From positions 1 to 15,377 of the forward strand of contig CAZMSC010000032.1 in NCBI GenBank assembly GCA_964568845.1: a DNA stretch of 15,377 nucleotides, read 5' to 3'. This DNA is from DTBU01 sp964568845 (GTDB lineage Archaea; Thermoproteota; CALKCG01; B24). Positions 13,764 through 15,377 of this stretch are shown one piece after another. The notes under the pieces were generated by a model. It saw nothing but the letters and a program-made list of their open reading frames with translations. It had not been told where the DNA came from and ran no database searches. The position numbers and the translations under genes are program-made. How positions within the stretch are numbered: position 1 is the stretch's first letter; every line of letters starts with the position of its first letter.

Positions 13764-13776
13764 TATTTTTATTTTT
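13764..13776 (+). terminator. T-tract terminator after the Ca2+ ATPase gene
   Basis: Two runs of five T residues separated by A, 25 bases after the stop codon, fit the simple oligo-T termination signals of archaea. The next gene has its own TATA box at 13807-13814. Confidence 0.4.
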
Positions 13777-13806
13777 AAGGAAAAAGCTCTTCTAAAATTA
13801 GATAAG

Positions 13807-13814
13807 TATAAAAT
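13807..13814 (+). promoter_or_regulatory. TATA box for the SPFH protein gene
   Basis: TATAAAAT is centred about 35 bases before the TTG start at 13846. A second AT-rich run (TTTAATATTTATA, 13823-13835) is closer and could be the initiator region. Confidence 0.4.
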
Positions 13815-13845
13815 CTTGGTCGTTTAATATTTATACTGTGAGATT

Positions 13846-14796
13846 TTGGATTGGTCTTACGAGCCTGAAGAGAGGTTTAAACGTAGGCGTTCGACCGGCA
13901 TTTGGAAAATCGTGGCAGTTTTGATGGTCATAGTCTTAGCGTCTACAATCTTAATAGCGTTATGTATAACCAGTTTAAGCCCTGGAGAAGTTGCAGTTGT
14001 ATACGATCCGTTATTTAAAAGCTACAGCGGTCCATACATTGGACCCACCGTGTTTCTAAAGGCGCCTTGGCAGGGTTTAATCAGAGACTTCTATACGATA
14101 GATTACATCGATATGACTACTGAAGCTAGAGCAGACTACCCTCCCGTTACCGCTTTAACTAGGGATGGTGTTGAAATAACGATAGAAGAGTCTTTTACAT
14201 ACTCCATAGATCCAAACCTCTTCATGGATTTGGCTAAAAACTATCCGAGAGTCGATTATGAAGAGCAGGTTTTAGTCCCGATAATGCGTCAAATAGTCAG
14301 AGACGTTACCGCTTCATACACTATTGAAGAGGTGATCTCTAACAGGGAAGAGCTCGCCGCGAAGATAGAAGAAACCTATAGGCGTAGAATAGAAAACGAT
14401 CCTACGCTCAAAGCGATAAGACTTCACGATGTCATGCTTAGAGGTATAAGGCTTCCAGACCGTATTAAGCAGGCTATAGAGGCTAAGATAGCTGCGTATC
14501 AGCAGAAAATAGCGGCTGAGTATGAGCGTGAGAGGATTTTAACTCTTGCAAACGCTACCGCTATGGAAAATATTATAACGGCCGAGGGGGAGGCTGAAGC
14601 GATCCTGCTCAGAGCTGAGGCTATTAAAACAGCCCTTATGAGGATATATAACGCTACGGGAGACCTTGAGGTTTTAAGGATATACGTCCTGTTGGAGCAG
14701 CTTCAGAGAGTTGAGAGGCCGATCTTAATAATCGGCGGTGGAGCTACACCGCTTATAACGATCCCTCAGAGTGAAGATAATAGGACTGGAAGGTAA
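13846..14796 (+). CDS. SPFH/prohibitin-like membrane protein
   Basis: A 316-residue protein with a basic cytoplasmic N-terminus (ERFKRRR), one membrane helix (about 19-43), an SPFH domain (about 45-215, opening SLSPGEVAVVYDP), and a C-terminal Ala/Glu/Arg-rich coiled coil (about 205-265, including EYERERILTLANA and ITAEGEAEAILLRAEA), the classic prohibitin/stomatin/HflC arrangement. Such proteins form ring-shaped membrane assemblies that organise lipids or regulate membrane proteases. No NfeD or protease partner is next to it, which favours the prohibitin-type over the archaeal stomatin-NfeD operon. The start is TTG 13846, because the next in-frame ATG (codon 27) lies inside the membrane helix. 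It follows the calcium ATPase co-directionally, with a separate promoter. Confidence 0.88.
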   Translation: MDWSYEPEERFKRRRSTGIWKIVAVLMVIVLASTILIALCITSLSPGEVAVVYDPLFKSYSGPYIGPTVFLKAPWQGLIRDFYTIDYIDMTTEARADYPPVTALTRDGVEITIEESFTYSIDPNLFMDLAKNYPRVDYEEQVLVPIMRQIVRDVTASYTIEEVISNREELAAKIEETYRRRIENDPTLKAIRLHDVMLRGIRLPDRIKQAIEAKIAAYQQKIAAEYERERILTLANATAMENIITAEGEAEAILLRAEAIKTALMRIYNATGDLEVLRIYVLLEQLQRVERPILIIGGGATPLITIPQSEDNRTGR

Positions 14797-14798
14797 TG

Positions 14799-14815
14799 TT
14801 TTTCTTATGCTTTTT
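14799..14815 (+). terminator. T-rich terminator after the SPFH gene
   Basis: Two T5 runs within 20 bases of the stop codon form a typical archaeal oligo-T terminator in the short spacer before the topoisomerase gene. Confidence 0.35.
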
Positions 14816-14833
14816 CTAATTTTATAGTATCTT

Positions 14834-15377
14834 ATGCTTGTTATTACAGAGAAAGGCTCAGTGGCAGTTGCGATAGGTAAAGCTATTTCACCACCTCCTA
14901 AGACCTTCGCGTTGAAAGGGCACATTCTAGACTTAGATTTTCCAGAGGAATACAACAACTGGAGAACCGTAGACCCCAAAGAACTCTTTAAGGCTCCTGT
15001 TAAATGGGTGATCCGCGACTTCAAAACTTACAAGAGCCTTAAGGAGGTTTTAAAGAACTTGAACAGTCCTCTAATCCTAGCCACAGACAACGACCATGAA
15101 GGTGAGCTGATAGCCTATGAGGTTCTTCAAATAGCTAGGAATGTCTGCAACCAGGTTAAATACATGCGTATGAGGTTTAATTCGACGGCGGCCAGCGAGC
15201 TTAGAGATGCTTGGGCGAAGCTTGAGCCTGATTTAAACTGGGGTTGGGTTTGGAAGGCGTATTTCCGTTCAAAATTCGACCTTGTTACTGGCGCGACATA
15301 TACGAGGCTTCTCACGTTGTCCGCGCGTAGGAATGGGTATCAGTATAGGCTTTTATCATGGGGATCCTGTCAAATAC
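14834..15377 (+). CDS. DNA topoisomerase IA, N-terminal part (runs off the window)
   Basis: From ATG 14834 the frame stays open to the window end, giving 181 residues of a type IA topoisomerase, which relaxes negatively supercoiled DNA by single-strand passage. The TOPRIM domain begins MLVITEKGSVAVAIGKAI. Catalytic Glu is E6, and the metal-binding acidic motif is DNDHEGE (85-91). GHILDLDFPEEYNNW (29-43) and RMRFNSTAASEL (112-123) are family segments. FRSKFDLVTGATYTRLLT (144-161) and LLSWGSCQ (173-180) are the domain just ahead of the cleavage region, the latter matching the SyGpcQ motif of archaeal and TOP3-type enzymes. Pro of the usual EKPS is Gly here. The catalytic Tyr lies outside the window. 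There is no Shine-Dalgarno site, so it is perhaps leaderless. Reverse gyrase is unlikely, as no helicase module precedes it. Confidence 0.88.
   Translation, partial: MLVITEKGSVAVAIGKAISPPPKTFALKGHILDLDFPEEYNNWRTVDPKELFKAPVKWVIRDFKTYKSLKEVLKNLNSPLILATDNDHEGELIAYEVLQIARNVCNQVKYMRMRFNSTAASELRDAWAKLEPDLNWGWVWKAYFRSKFDLVTGATYTRLLTLSARRNGYQYRLLSWGSCQI

Noticed and set aside
1..15377. CRISPR arrays, tRNA or rRNA genes
   Set aside because: No regularly spaced repeats and no cloverleaf or rRNA-like conserved segments were seen on either strand by eye.

Overview
The window reads as a piece of chromosome from an uncultured archaeon, most likely a TACK-lineage (Bathyarchaeia/Thermoproteota-like) heterotroph. 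Supporting signs are promoters of the TATA-box type 23-35 nt ahead of starts, several genes that seem leaderless, GGAGG-type sites only on some genes, T-tract terminators, a TnpB element of the archaeal type, and a type IA topoisomerase of archaeal/TOP3-like sequence. All nine well-supported complete genes end in TAA. The lineage is an inference; no rRNA or tRNA is present to fix it.

Layout. 1-56 is the tail of an upstream gene. 57-953 is gene-poor and holds what look like broken minus-strand coding remnants. 954-1154 encodes a short CxxC...CxxC zinc-ribbon protein whose frame is interrupted by two TAG codons. 1151-2683 (minus) is an FGGY sugar kinase. 2965-3552 is a conserved-looking coiled-coil protein of unknown function. 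3815-6057 is a two-gene operon for an NfnAB/SudBA-type FAD/NAD(P)H, iron-sulfur oxidoreductase. 6139-7878 (minus) is a family 2 glycoside hydrolase. 8026-9326 (minus) is an IS607-like unit: intact TnpB preceded by a MerR-like HTH that has lost its recombinase domain, with a GC-rich structured 3' end that may be the guide RNA. 9477-10601 is a membrane-anchored GH99-like glycosidase. 10602-11057 has no convincing gene but contains a GC-rich, hairpin-forming patch. 11058-13739 is a P2-type (SERCA-like) calcium-pumping ATPase, 13846-14796 an SPFH/prohibitin-like membrane protein, and 14834 to the end the N-terminal part of a type IA topoisomerase.

How the genes fit together. The GH99-like enzyme (outside the cell, anchored), the GH2 enzyme (cytoplasmic) and the sugar kinase could serve breakdown of mannose- or glucuronide/galactoside-containing glycans, and NfnAB/Sud would balance ferredoxin, NADH and NADPH pools during such fermentation. 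They are not one operon, so this is a plausible theme rather than a demonstrated pathway. The Ca2+ ATPase and SPFH protein are a co-oriented pair of membrane housekeeping genes. I saw no CRISPR array, rRNA or tRNA.
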